A stretch of DNA of 64,000 bases from the NCBI RefSeq assembly GCF_900104095.1, contig NZ_FNJO01000002.1, positions 62,001 through 126,000 of the forward strand, given 5' to 3'. Source of the DNA: Ralstonia sp. 25mfcol4.1. GTDB lineage: Bacteria; Pseudomonadota; Gammaproteobacteria; Burkholderiales; Burkholderiaceae. A program made the position numbers and the translations under genes. This document shows positions 28,178 through 36,786 of the stretch, piece by piece; position 1 is the stretch's first letter; every line of letters starts with the position of its first letter. Below the pieces are notes generated by a model, which did no database searches, was not told the origin of the DNA, and saw only the letters and a list, made by a program, of their open reading frames with translations.

Positions 28178-28583
28178 CGTCGTCATCAGACCACCGGTGA
28201 ATAGGCGGGCCCTAACCCGGTCTTGTAACGCGTAGGGAACGTGGTAAGCCCGTATGGCCGCCGGAGGTCGGTATGACTCTGGCAGGCGAACCGCAAGGGA
28301 CGCTGTTGGCCGTGCGGGTATGGGAGGTTGGAAAAAGCGAAAGCCGGGCTGTAATGGTTCGGATAGGGGCTCGTTCCCCACGCGAAAGCGGGCAGACTTC
28401 CAACTGGTCCTTCGTCGCAAGACGGCTGTTTGACCTCTATACAACCTGCTGTGCAGGATGGCGCAAGCCCTCCGACACAGAATGAATGAATCCCCGGCGG
28501 GAGTGCAGTTTTCTCCCGCAAGGGGGAAAACCGTGCTCTCGTACCTGGGGGATCGTTCGATCTTTTTCAGAAAGGAGAGCAGC

Positions 28584-30296
28584 ATGGAAGAACCAGACCG
28601 CGAGGTCAGGTCTGCGCTTTCCGGCACACCGCAGAAATGGGGCGATATTGATTGGCGCCGCGTGGAACGGAATGTCAGGGGAATGCAGATTCGAATTGCG
28701 AAGGCAACACAGGCCGGCAACTGGCGCAGGGTGAAAGCCCTGCAACGGACGCTGACCCGCTCGTTTTCGGCCAAAGCATCGGCGGTAAGACGGGTGACGG
28801 AGAACCAAGGTAAACGGACAGCAGGTGTGGACCGTGAACTCTGGGACTCGCCTGAAATCCGGTGGCTCGCCATCGGACGGTTGAAGCGCCGGGGATACCG
28901 CCCGCTGCCGTTAAGGCGCGTGTTCATTCCCAAGGCCAACGGAAAGGAGCGTCCTCTGGGCATCCCAACCATGTTGGACAGAGCCATGCAAGCGCTGTAT
29001 CTGCTGGCGCTGGAACCGGTGTCCGAAGGGACGAGCGATCCGAACTCTTATGGGTTCCGGATCAACCGCTCTACGGCGGACGCCATGTCCCAGCTATTTG
29101 TCTCCCTATCTCAAAAGGCTTCGGCTCAATGGGTGCTGGAGGCGGATATCAAAGGGTGTTTTGACCATATCAGCCATGACTGGCTGGAGCGCAATGTTCC
29201 GATGGACACGGCGATCCTGCGCAAATGGCTGAAGGCTGGCGTGGTATTTCAGGGCCAGTTTCAGGCGACCGACGCCGGGACACCACAGGGAGGCATCATC
29301 TCCCCGACCCTGGCAAACGTGGCACTGAATGGGTTGGAACGACAACTGGCGGCGTTCTTGCGGACAAAGCTGGGGGTCAACAACACGAAACGGTTGAAGG
29401 TCAACGTCGTACGTTATGCGGATGACTTCGTGATCACCGGCTGCACGCCGGAGGTCTTAGAGCACGAAGTGAAGCCGTGGGTGGAACAGTTTCTCGCAGT
29501 TCGGGGGCTATCGCTCTCCACGGAGAAAACGCGAATCGTGAACATGACCGACGGCTTTGACTTCTTAGGGTGGAATTTCCGGAAATACTCTGGAACGCTA
29601 CTCATTAAGCCAAGCAAGAAAAACGCGCAAGCGTTCTATCGCAAGGTGAAGGACGTCATCAGTGCCAATAAGACGGTGAAGCAGGAGGTGTTGATTCGCC
29701 TGCTAAACCCGATGCTGAGGGGCTGGGCGCAGTATCACAGCCCGGTGGTGGCCAAAGAAGTGTTCAACAGGATGGAGCACCAGATATTTCGGGCTCTGCT
29801 CTGGTGGGCAAAACGGCGGCACCCAGCAAAGAACGCTGAATGGGTACGGAAGAAGTACTTCGCATCCTTAGGCGAACGAAGCTGGGTGTTCGGCACAGAG
29901 GTTGTTAGCGGAGATGGTGAATCGCGCTGGCGGCAAGTTTATTCGCTTACCGGCACACCCATCCGGCGACACAAGAAAGTCCGGGGGGCCTACCATCCCT
30001 TCGACCCCGCGCAGGAACTGTACGGCGAAAATCTACGCAAGGAACGCCTGTTGGAAAACATGGCGCACCGAAAGCAATGGATCAAGCTGTACATGGCCCA
30101 GCGAGGCTTGTGTGCGGTGTGTCAGTGCAAGATAACCAAAGAGACAGGATGGGACGACCATCACATCACCTACCGTGTCAATGGTGGGTCCGACGCTCTA
30201 GGAAATCGCGTGCTGTTGCATCCGAACTGCCATATCCAGGTTCACCACCACGGAAGAACCGTTGTGAAACCGGTGTTTGATTTTATCGACACTTAG
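28584..30296 (+). CDS. ltrA: group II intron reverse transcriptase/maturase with HNH endonuclease domain
   Basis: 570 residues from ATG 28584, chosen for the AAGGAGA site eight bases upstream; the frame stays open to 28458. The order is RT domain (about 80-330) with [41 protein letters not shown] and the catalytic YADD at 278-281. It is followed by the maturase X domain (about 350-450; [17 protein letters not shown]) and a C-terminal HNH nuclease with [21 protein letters not shown]. All parts look intact, so the element may be mobile. Base composition is lower in GC than the neighbours, consistent with recent arrival. Confidence 0.95.
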   Translation: MEEPDREVRSALSGTPQKWGDIDWRRVERNVRGMQIRIAKATQAGNWRRVKALQRTLTRSFSAKASAVRRVTENQGKRTAGVDRELWDSPEIRWLAIGRLKRRGYRPLPLRRVFIPKANGKERPLGIPTMLDRAMQALYLLALEPVSEGTSDPNSYGFRINRSTADAMSQLFVSLSQKASAQWVLEADIKGCFDHISHDWLERNVPMDTAILRKWLKAGVVFQGQFQATDAGTPQGGIISPTLANVALNGLERQLAAFLRTKLGVNNTKRLKVNVVRYADDFVITGCTPEVLEHEVKPWVEQFLAVRGLSLSTEKTRIVNMTDGFDFLGWNFRKYSGTLLIKPSKKNAQAFYRKVKDVISANKTVKQEVLIRLLNPMLRGWAQYHSPVVAKEVFNRMEHQIFRALLWWAKRRHPAKNAEWVRKKYFASLGERSWVFGTEVVSGDGESRWRQVYSLTGTPIRRHKKVRGAYHPFDPAQELYGENLRKERLLENMAHRKQWIKLYMAQRGLCAVCQCKITKETGWDDHHITYRVNGGSDALGNRVLLHPNCHIQVHHHGRTVVKPVFDFIDT

Positions 30297-30305
30297 CAGG
30301 GGCTT

Positions 30306-30382
30306 GAGCCGTATGCGGGGAAACACGCACGTACGGTTCTTAGGGGGGAGTGCGCCGGTAATGGTACACTCCTACCCTCCAT
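30306..30382 (+). other. Group II intron domains V and VI
   Basis: Domain V starts GAGCCGTATGCG and ends CACGTACGGTTCT (30306-30340). It has the AGC catalytic triad at 30307-30309 and a GAAA loop near 30320-30323. Domain VI pairs GGGGGGAGTG with CACTCC-TA-CCC; A30374 is the likely branch point, eight bases from the 3' end. Confidence 0.8.
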
Positions 30383-30623
30383 TGGGGAGTAGCCGCCCTG
30401 ATCTCACCGCGCCGCGCAATGCGGCACCCGGAAGACAGGGGCGTACGTCAACAGACTTGACCAAATGCCGACATGGCAGGCGGTTATGGCGTGCGCAGCC
30501 AAGGACCTTGCGTCCGACGCCTGGCGAGACCGATGACCATACCTTTCTGGCCGGGCCGGGAAAGGTGTGCGTCATTGGCATCTCGCGAGATGCGTTTGCG
30601 GCCCGGTTCATGCACCTATAAAA
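30383..30623 (+). ncRNA. yybP-ykoY manganese riboswitch and leader
   Basis: Starting right at the intron's 3' junction, GGGGAGTAGCCGCC (30384-30397) matches the conserved 5' segment of yybP-ykoY RNAs. GCGTACGTCAACAGACTTG (about 30439-30457) and GGCGAGACCGATGACC (about 30522-30537) match the other conserved blocks. Mn2+ binding normally turns on the downstream efflux gene. A 16-base palindrome GCATCTCGCGAGATGC (30578-30593) may be part of the expression platform. The match is from memory of the consensus, not a covariance search. Confidence 0.8.
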
Positions 30624-31199
30624 ATGGAATCGTTCCTCGTCTCCACAGGTATCGTCGCGCTCGCCGAAATGGGCGACAAGACGCAGCTGCTGTCGCTCGT
30701 GCTGGCCGCGCGGTATCGCAAGCCCCTTCCCATCATTCTCGGCATCCTGATCGCCACGCTGGTCAACCACGGCTTTGCCGGTGCGCTGGGCGGCTGGATC
30801 ACCGGTGTGCTGGGCGCCAACCTGCTGCGCTGGATCCTTGGCCTCGGGTTTATTGCGATGGCGGGCTGGATGCTGATTCCGGACAAGCTCGACGACGCTG
30901 AGGAAGCCAAGCCGGTCAAGGGCGCGCTAGGCATCCTGGGCACCACGATCGTCGCGTTCTTCTTCGCCGAGATGGGCGACAAGACGCAGATCGCCACGGT
31001 GGCCCTGGCGGCGCGCTTCCATGGTGAAGTGCTGGCCGTGGTGGCCGGCACGACGTTCGGCATGATGCTGGCCAATGCGCCGGCCGTGCTGCTGGGCGAC
31101 CGCTTCGCCAACAAGATGCCGATCGCACTGGTCCACAAGATTGCCGCGGCGATCTTCCTGGCGCTGGGCCTGCTGGCGCTGTTCAACGTGGGCGGCTGA
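30624..31199 (+). CDS. UPF0016/GDT1 family manganese exporter
   Basis: 191-residue inner-membrane protein made of two homologous three-helix halves, each with the family signature E-x-G-D-K-T: AEMGDKTQLLSLVLAARY near residue 14 and AEMGDKTQIATVALAARF near 117. A charged cytoplasmic linker (PDKLDDAEEAKPVK) joins them. Bacterial members (MneA/Mnx type) export Mn2+, and the yybP-ykoY riboswitch upstream supports that substrate. ATG 30624 is used because the longer frame lies in the leader RNA. The intron upstream may alter its expression. Confidence 0.92.
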   Translation: MESFLVSTGIVALAEMGDKTQLLSLVLAARYRKPLPIILGILIATLVNHGFAGALGGWITGVLGANLLRWILGLGFIAMAGWMLIPDKLDDAEEAKPVKGALGILGTTIVAFFFAEMGDKTQIATVALAARFHGEVLAVVAGTTFGMMLANAPAVLLGDRFANKMPIALVHKIAAAIFLALGLLALFNVGG

Positions 31200-31218
31200 C
31201 CCACATCGGCTGGCCCAT

Positions 31219-31241
31219 AAAAAAACGGGGCCGAAGCCCCG
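31219..31241 (-). terminator. Terminator after puuD
   Basis: On the minus strand, CGGGGC, loop TTCG and GCCCCG (31241-31226) are followed by a run of seven T (31225-31219). It stops the hiuH-puuD transcript before the convergent Mn exporter gene. Confidence 0.85.
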
Positions 31242-31320
31242 CTCAAACCCTCGCCGGTCCGGTACAGCCGGCTGCTGACTGCGCAGCCTCCGGACCGTCG
31301 ATCACCGATGCCCGGTCAAA

Positions 31321-32532
31321 TCAGTTGGTGGTCTTGGCGCCGCCCTCGAACCACTGGCCCAGCAGGGCGCGTTCGTCGTCCGTGATCTGGGTGACGTTAC
31401 CCAGCGGCATGGCCTTCTGCTGCACGGCCTGTTGATAGATCAGCTGGGCGTGCGACTTGATGCCATCCGCGCTATCGAGCTTGATGCCCTTGGCGGCCGT
31501 CGGCATCATCTTCGGCTGCTCGGCATGGCACTGCACGCAGCGGGTGTTCATGATTTCCTGCACCTTCACGAAGCTCACCGCCGTGGCGGCAGCGTCGCCG
31601 TCGGCGCCCTTGGCCACTTGCGGACGCGGCTGCGGCGCGATCAGGAAAGCCACCAGGCCCAGGCACGTCACACCAGCGGTCGGCCACGCGAAGTTGATCT
31701 TGCCCTTGTGCTTCAGGATGAAGAACTGACGGATCAGCACGCCAGCCAGCATCACCAGGATCAGCACCAGCCAGTTGTTCTTGGCCGCGTACGTCATGCT
31801 GTAGTGGTTCGACAGCATCGCGAACAGCACCGGCAGCGTGAAGTAGGTGTTGTGCACGCTGCGCTGCTTGCCGCGCTTGCCGTGGATGGGGTCCACCGGC
31901 TGGCCGGCCTTCAGTGCCGCCACCACCTTGCGCTGCCCCGGGATGATCCAGAACAGCACGTTCGCGCTCATGATCGTGGCGATCATCGCGCCGGTCAGCA
32001 GGAATGCCGCGCGGCCCGAGAAGATGTGGCAGGCCGCGAAGGCTGCCACGGCCACGTACACGGCCACCAGGATGCCCACGGTCCGGTCGCTCTTGCCGAA
32101 AATGCGGCAGATCGCGTCATAGACCACCCAGCCGACGATCAGGTACGTCACGGCAAAGCCCACGGCTGCGCCGGGCGACATGTCGTAGACGTTCTTGTCG
32201 ATCAGGAACGTGCTGGCGTTGAACAGGTACAGCACCACCAGCAGCGCAAAGCCGCTCATCCACGTGGAATACGACTCCCAGTAGAACCAGTGCAGGTTCT
32301 CGGGCAGCGACTTGGGCGCGGTCAGGTACTTCTGCGGATTGTAGAAGCCGCCACCGTGCACGGCCCACAACTCGCCGTCCACGCCCTTGTCCTTCAGGCC
32401 GGTATCGGTGGGGCGCGTCAGGCTGTTGTCGAGCCAGACGAAGTAGAACGACGAACCGATCCAGGCAATCGCCGTGATGACGTGCAGCCAGCGCAACAGC
32501 AGATTGGCCCAGTCGAGAATGTAGCCTTCCAT
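31321..32532 (-). CDS. puuD: urate hydroxylase PuuD with C-terminal cytochrome c domain
   Basis: 403 residues. Oxidises urate to 5-hydroxyisourate in the membrane and passes electrons to a cytochrome c, replacing soluble uricase. Nine or so membrane helices occupy residues about 5-310, starting ILDWANLLLRWLHVITAIAWIGSSFYFVWLDNSL. A periplasmic cytochrome c domain follows from about 325 with the haem motif CVQCH and the distal-side AMPLGNVTQITDDER. Start at ATG 32532 (MEGYILDW). It is downstream of hiuH, whose enzyme uses its product, on the same strand. Family known for the PuuD domain (DUF989-like). Confidence 0.93.
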   Translation of the reverse strand: MEGYILDWANLLLRWLHVITAIAWIGSSFYFVWLDNSLTRPTDTGLKDKGVDGELWAVHGGGFYNPQKYLTAPKSLPENLHWFYWESYSTWMSGFALLVVLYLFNASTFLIDKNVYDMSPGAAVGFAVTYLIVGWVVYDAICRIFGKSDRTVGILVAVYVAVAAFAACHIFSGRAAFLLTGAMIATIMSANVLFWIIPGQRKVVAALKAGQPVDPIHGKRGKQRSVHNTYFTLPVLFAMLSNHYSMTYAAKNNWLVLILVMLAGVLIRQFFILKHKGKINFAWPTAGVTCLGLVAFLIAPQPRPQVAKGADGDAAATAVSFVKVQEIMNTRCVQCHAEQPKMMPTAAKGIKLDSADGIKSHAQLIYQQAVQQKAMPLGNVTQITDDERALLGQWFEGGAKTTN

Positions 32533-32563
32533 GACTTGTCTCCTTGTTCCCGTCCGCCTTGAC

Positions 32564-32917
32564 TCAGCTGCCGCGGTAGGTCGAATACGACCACGGCGAC
32601 ACCAGCAGGGGCACGTGGTAGTGCGCGTTCGTGTCGGCAATGCCGAAACGCAGCGTCACCACATCAAGGAATGCCGGCTCGGGCAGCGTCACGCCCTGTG
32701 CACGGAAGTAGGCGCCAGCGCCGAAATCGAGTTCGTAGACGCCCGGCTGCAGATCCGCGCCCTCCAGCAGGGGCTGGTCGGCACGGCCGTCGTGGTTGGT
32801 CTGGATCGACTTCAGGGTCTCGCGGCGATTGTCGACAATTTTATGCAGGGTAACCGACATGCCGGCACCGGGCGTACCGGCGGCAGTGTCGAGAACGTGA
32901 GTGGTCAAGCGTCCCAT
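32564..32917 (-). CDS. hiuH: 5-hydroxyisourate hydrolase (transthyretin-like)
   Basis: 117 residues. Hydrolyses 5-hydroxyisourate to OHCU. The conserved N-terminal LTTHVLDTAAGTPGAGMSV carries the active-site His, a central Arg is in the GRADQPLLEG region, and the protein ends YSTYRGS, the C-terminal YRGS tetrapeptide specific to the enzyme versus transthyretin. The next gene on the strand is puuD, 31 bases on. Also called uraH. Upstream is a divergent operator region shared with the GntR gene. Confidence 0.96.
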   Translation of the reverse strand: MGRLTTHVLDTAAGTPGAGMSVTLHKIVDNRRETLKSIQTNHDGRADQPLLEGADLQPGVYELDFGAGAYFRAQGVTLPEPAFLDVVTLRFGIADTNAHYHVPLLVSPWSYSTYRGS

Positions 32918-33110
32918 CCTGTTCTTCCTTTGGAGTGTGGGTTGTGAGGGGCGCCGCTGCCTTCACTAGCACCATTTGTGGGAAATAGTGCCCGCTCGGT
33001 ACGTGTTTCAACGCATCCCGGCGCTGGATTGGTGCGAGGCGACAATGCGCCTGCCCTATCCTGATGACAACTCGGTAAATACCCGTAGTTGTCGAAAACC
33101 TGGGTCGGTT

Positions 33111-33152
33111 TTGTTGACAATGGTGCTTGCATATCCAAATAATTGTCAACAA
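33111..33152. promoter_or_regulatory. Twin operator between hiuH and the GntR gene
   Basis: TTGTTGACAAT (33111-33121) and ATTGTCAACAA (33142-33152) form a perfect 11-bp inverted repeat. Each arm is itself palindromic as TTGT-nn-ACAA, and the centres are 31 bp apart, about three helical turns. It lies in the 346-base divergent region, which has no gene. FCD-type GntR dimers bind such short palindromes, so the adjacent regulator is the likely ligand-binding partner. Confidence 0.65.
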
Positions 33153-33263
33153 TTTTTAGATCGGCGTAGCTAAATGATCGATATCAAGACCCTTGATGTT
33201 GATGCGTGAACGGCTCGCTACGATCGCTGACCATTGCCTCTCCTGCTTTTGCGAGCGCCCAGG

Positions 33264-34007
33264 ATGTCCAAGAATCTCAAGCTGATTGCCGCCGCCGACG
33301 CACTGCCCGCGTCCACCGATAACAAGCCCGCCCGCAAGGGGTCGGTGGAAGAGCGCATGTATCACGAGATCTACGACGCGATCATGGAGCACCGGCTGCC
33401 GCCCCGGACGAAGCTGACCGAGCATTCGCTTTGCGAAATCTATGCCACCGCCCGTCACACGGTGCGCAAGGTGCTGTCGCGCCTGGCCGCCGACGGCATG
33501 GTCGATCTGGAGCCAAATCGCGGCGCGTTCATCGCCAGCCCGTCCACCGACGAGGCCCATGACATGTTCGAGCTGCGCCAGATGCTGGAACGCGCGGTAC
33601 TGGAAAAACTGGCCGCCATGCCGAACGTGCGCAGCGTGATCGCCCCGCTGCGCAAGATGGTCAACGACGAGCGCCAGGCCTTCCTGACCCACGAGCGTCC
33701 CACCTGGATCCGGCTGTCCGCCGAATTCCACACCGCACTGGCCGATCTTTCCGGCAACGAACTGCTGGTGACGATGATGCGCCGGCTGGTGTCGCGCACC
33801 ACGCTGATGATTGCCAGCGTCGAAGCTCCTGGCCACAACGCCTGCTCGTTCGACGAGCACGACGACATTCTCGACGCACTGGAACAGGGCGACGCCGCAC
33901 TGGCCCAGTCGCGCATGGCGCACCACCTTGGCGCCTGCGCGGACCGCGTCCAGCCGGACGAACCCGGCAACTTCGATCTTCGCACCGTGCTGGGCCGCTC
34001 CACCTAG
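33264..34007 (+). CDS. GntR family regulator (FadR/FCD subfamily), likely urate-catabolism repressor
   Basis: 247 residues from ATG 33264 after a weak ribosome site. The N-terminal winged helix (about 25-95) reads VEERMYHEIYDAIMEHRLPPRTKLTEHSLCEIYATARHTVRKVLSRLAADGMVDLEPNRGAFI. The C-terminal FCD domain has the metal-binding Asp and His residues around SAEFHTALADLSGN and CSFDEHDDILDALEQGD. It is divergent from hiuH-puuD and upstream of the permease, puuE and uraD genes, so it probably controls both arms. Related urate or allantoin regulators are known in the subfamily; effector inferred. Confidence 0.88.
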   Translation: MSKNLKLIAAADALPASTDNKPARKGSVEERMYHEIYDAIMEHRLPPRTKLTEHSLCEIYATARHTVRKVLSRLAADGMVDLEPNRGAFIASPSTDEAHDMFELRQMLERAVLEKLAAMPNVRSVIAPLRKMVNDERQAFLTHERPTWIRLSAEFHTALADLSGNELLVTMMRRLVSRTTLMIASVEAPGHNACSFDEHDDILDALEQGDAALAQSRMAHHLGACADRVQPDEPGNFDLRTVLGRST

Positions 34008-34215
34008 CACGATGTTCCCGCCGCCGGGCAACACAATCCCCCTGTTGCCGATGCCATCCCGCCGGCTTTCCGTCGCTGATCAAGCCCGCCAGAGGCGCGA
34101 CTGAAACCGGACAAGAACCGCCAACAAACGCCCGCGACAAGAGGCAACGACAAGGCGGTCAAGGGTGGAACCCGGCGTGCGTTCCCATCGAAACCAAAGG
34201 AGAGGAGACACACCC

Positions 34216-35622
34216 ATGAATTCCGCAAGCACCACGGTCCCCACGGATCTGACAAACGAGCGGCTGCCTTCCGGGCGGTTGCTGGCGCTGGGCCTGCAGC
34301 ACGTGCTGGTGATGTATGCCGGCACGGTTGCCGTTCCCCTCATCGTCGGCGGTGCGCTCAAGCTCCCGAAGGACCAGCTGGCCTTCCTGATCAACGCCGA
34401 CCTCTTCGCGGCCGGCCTGGCCACGCTGATCCAGGCCATCGGCTTCTGGAAATTCGGTATCCGCATGCCCGTGATGATGGGCGTCACGTTTGCGTCGGTG
34501 GCCCCGATGATCGCCATCGGCAACGATCCCAACGTCGGCCTGCTGGGCATCTACGGCGCGGTGATCGCGTCCGGGGTGTTCGGCATACTGATTGCGCCGA
34601 TGATGGGCCGCATGCTCGGACTCTTCCCACCCGTGGTGACCGGCACGGTCATCACGCTGATCGGCGTGTCGCTGATGCGCGTGGGCATCAACTGGGCGGG
34701 GGGCGGCCAGCCCACCACGCGCGCGGTGATCGACGGCGTGGTCAAGGACGTCCCGAACCTGGCCTATGGCGACCTGGGCAACCTGGCCATCGCGGGCCTG
34801 ACGCTGCTGGTCATCCTGGCGCTGACCCGCTATGGCCGCGGTCTGGTCGCCAATTGCGCGGTGCTGCTCGGCATCATCATCGGCACCTTCGTGGCCATGG
34901 CATTCGGCAAGGTGTCGTTCGACGGGCTCCATGACGCCAGCTTCGTGGCCGTCATCACGCCGCTCCACTTCGGCATGCCGACGTTCCAGCTGACCGCCAT
35001 CCTGTCGATGTGCATCGTCATGCTGATCACGCTGGTGGAGTCGACCGGCATGTTCCTGGCCCTGTCCGACATTACCGGCCGCAAGCTGAGCACCAAGGAC
35101 CTGACGGCCGGCCTGCGCGCCGACGGCCTGGGCACGGTGATCGGCGGCGTGTTCAACACGTTCCCGTACACGTCGTTCTCGCAGAACGTGGGCCTGGTCA
35201 CGGTGACTGGCGTGCGCTCGCGCTACGTGGCGGCAGCCGGCGGCCTGATCCTGATCGCGTTCGGCCTGTTCCCGAAGATGGCGCACGTGGTGGCCTCGGT
35301 GCCGCAGTTCGTGCTGGGCGGCGCCGGCATCGTGATGTTCGGCATGGTGGCGGCCACCGGCATCCGTATCCTGGGTGCGTGCGATTTCAACCGCAACCGC
35401 CACAACCTGTTCATCGTGGCGATCTCGATCGGATTCGGCATGATTCCGACCCTGTCGCCCACGCTGTTCCAGTACCTGCCCAAGTGGACCGACCCGTTCA
35501 CGCACAGCGGCATCGTGCTGGGCACCATCGTGGCCGTGGCGCTGAACCTGTTCTTCAACGGCATCCAGTCGGCCGAGGAAGCCATGCGCAACGCCGCCGC
35601 GAACACCCACGGCACGGAGTAA
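34216..35622 (+). CDS. NCS2 family urate/xanthine permease (UacT type)
   Basis: 468 residues, about 14 membrane helices, cytoplasmic membrane. It has the NCS2 landmarks LGLQHVLVMYAGTVAVPLIVG (QH motif in helix 1), the conserved VESTGMFLALSDITGR in helix 8, and the signature NTFPYTSFSQNVGLVTVTGVRSR in helix 10. The TGVRSRYV ending is common to xanthine and uric acid transporters, not to the uracil branch. Start ATG 34216 has AAAGGAGAGGAGA upstream. It is between the GntR gene and puuE in a urate cluster, which favours urate or xanthine as substrate. Confidence 0.9.
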   Translation: MNSASTTVPTDLTNERLPSGRLLALGLQHVLVMYAGTVAVPLIVGGALKLPKDQLAFLINADLFAAGLATLIQAIGFWKFGIRMPVMMGVTFASVAPMIAIGNDPNVGLLGIYGAVIASGVFGILIAPMMGRMLGLFPPVVTGTVITLIGVSLMRVGINWAGGGQPTTRAVIDGVVKDVPNLAYGDLGNLAIAGLTLLVILALTRYGRGLVANCAVLLGIIIGTFVAMAFGKVSFDGLHDASFVAVITPLHFGMPTFQLTAILSMCIVMLITLVESTGMFLALSDITGRKLSTKDLTAGLRADGLGTVIGGVFNTFPYTSFSQNVGLVTVTGVRSRYVAAAGGLILIAFGLFPKMAHVVASVPQFVLGGAGIVMFGMVAATGIRILGACDFNRNRHNLFIVAISIGFGMIPTLSPTLFQYLPKWTDPFTHSGIVLGTIVAVALNLFFNGIQSAEEAMRNAAANTHGTE

Positions 35623-35654
35623 CGCCACACGCCAACGACGAACAATCAACGCTC

Positions 35655-35687
35655 GACAATCGGACCCGACAATTGCGCACGGACAAT
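35655..35687 (+). promoter_or_regulatory. GACAAT repeats upstream of puuE
   Basis: GACAAT occurs at 35655-35660, 35668-35673 and 35682-35687, with GTTGTCAAG near 35708. The same hexamer is in each arm of the twin operator at 33111-33152. This 219-base gap has no gene and may hold the puuE-uraD promoter under the same GntR regulator. Confidence 0.35.
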
Positions 35688-35841
35688 CCACACCACGTTG
35701 CGCACGGTTGTCAAGTCTTTCGCCGGAAATCTGGCACGCGCTTTGCGTAAGCCAGTGCGCTCCAGGTTCCGGCCAACCTCCGCCCGAACAGCGGGTCGGG
35801 GGCAGCAGTTTGGATTTCTCTCCTGAAGCAGACACAACGAG

Positions 35842-36786
35842 ATGACACACGATAACTATCCACGCGATCTCATCGGCTATGGCGCCCAGCCACCGCACGC
35901 CCGCTGGCCGGGCGGTGCGCGTATCGCGCTGCAGTTCGTGCTCAATTACGAAGAAGGCGGCGAGAACTGCGTGCTGCACGGCGACGCCGCGTCCGAGCAG
36001 TTCCTGTCCGAGATCGTCGGCGCCGCGGCTTATCCCGCCCGGCACATGAGCATGGAAGGCATCTATGAATATGGATCGCGAGCCGGCGTCTGGCGCATCC
36101 TGCGCGAGTTCGAGCAGCGCAAGCTGCCTCTGACCATCTTTGGCGTGTCGATGGCCCTGCAGCGTCATCCGGAACTGACGCGCGCCTTCGTCGAACTCGG
36201 CCACGAGATCGCCTGCCACGGCTGGCGCTGGATCCACTACCAGAACATGGATGAAGCCACCGAGCGCGACCACATGCGCATCGGCATGGACATCATCAAG
36301 GAACTGACCGGCGAGATGCCGCTGGGCTGGTACACCGGCCGCGACAGCCCCAACACGCGCAAGCTGGTGGTGGAACATGGCGGCCTGCTGTACGACGCCG
36401 ACTACTACGGCGACGACCTGCCCTTCTGGACCGAGGTGGAAGTCACCGGCGGCGAAAAGAAGCCGCACCTGGTGGTGCCCTACACACTCGACTCCAACGA
36501 CATGCGCTTTGCCACGCCGCAGGGCTTCAACACGGGCGAGCAGTTCTTCCAGTACCTGAAGGACGCGTTCGACGTGCTGTACGCCGAAGGCGATCCGCGC
36601 GGGCTCGATCAGCCGAAGATGCTGTCGGTCGGCATGCACTGCCGCCTGCTGGGCCGCCCTGGACGCTTCCGCGCGCTACAGCGGTTCCTGGACTACGTGC
36701 AGTCGCACGACAAGGTATGGATCTGCCGGCGCGTGGACATCGCGCGCCACTGGATCGACACCCACCCGTACCGGAGCCAGGCATGA
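35842..36786 (+). CDS. puuE: allantoinase PuuE (polysaccharide-deacetylase fold)
   Basis: 314 residues. Hydrolyses allantoin to allantoate; unrelated to the amidohydrolase-type AllB. The N-terminal YPRDLIGYGAQPPHARWPGGARIALQFVLNYEEGGE is the PuuE hallmark. The NodB-like domain follows with MSMEGIYEYGSRAGVWRIL, FGHEIACHGWRWIHYQ-like ELGHEIACHGWRW and GWYTGRDSPNTRKLV. It overlaps uraD by ATGA. In this pathway the product of UraD (S-allantoin) is its substrate. The allantoicase expected next is not in the window. Confidence 0.95.
   Translation: MTHDNYPRDLIGYGAQPPHARWPGGARIALQFVLNYEEGGENCVLHGDAASEQFLSEIVGAAAYPARHMSMEGIYEYGSRAGVWRILREFEQRKLPLTIFGVSMALQRHPELTRAFVELGHEIACHGWRWIHYQNMDEATERDHMRIGMDIIKELTGEMPLGWYTGRDSPNTRKLVVEHGGLLYDADYYGDDLPFWTEVEVTGGEKKPHLVVPYTLDSNDMRFATPQGFNTGEQFFQYLKDAFDVLYAEGDPRGLDQPKMLSVGMHCRLLGRPGRFRALQRFLDYVQSHDKVWICRRVDIARHWIDTHPYRSQA

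Larger units (their letters stand above)
27443..30382 (+). mobile_element. Complete group II intron (retroelement) with maturase gene
   Basis: The 5' end is GTGCG (27443), matching GUGYG, and the 3' end is AT (30382), matching AY. Domain V is at 30306-30340 and domain VI follows. The 5'-exon bases CAATGC (27429-27434) and GCTTCC (27437-27442) are perfectly complementary to GCATTG (28101-28106) and GGAAGC (28164-28169); the latter is in the 9-base loop of a 7-bp hairpin. These pairings fix EBS2 and EBS1 and thus the 5' boundary. Bases 27443-28583 are domains I-III and contain no protein gene; the maturase lies in domain IV. The 3' boundary is less certain by a few bases. Confidence 0.9.

Noticed and set aside
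27613..28987. Several short open frames in the 5' part of the intron, both strands
   Set aside because: The region is folded intron RNA (domains I-III). The EBS hairpin and boundary motifs explain it better than coding.
34159..36639. Minus-strand open frame of 826 codons
   Set aside because: Antisense to the permease and puuE genes. Shadow frame with His/Asp/Gln bias.
35842..36786. Chitin or polysaccharide deacetylase as the product
   Set aside because: The NodB-like fold is present, but the PuuE-specific N-terminus and overlap with uraD support allantoinase.
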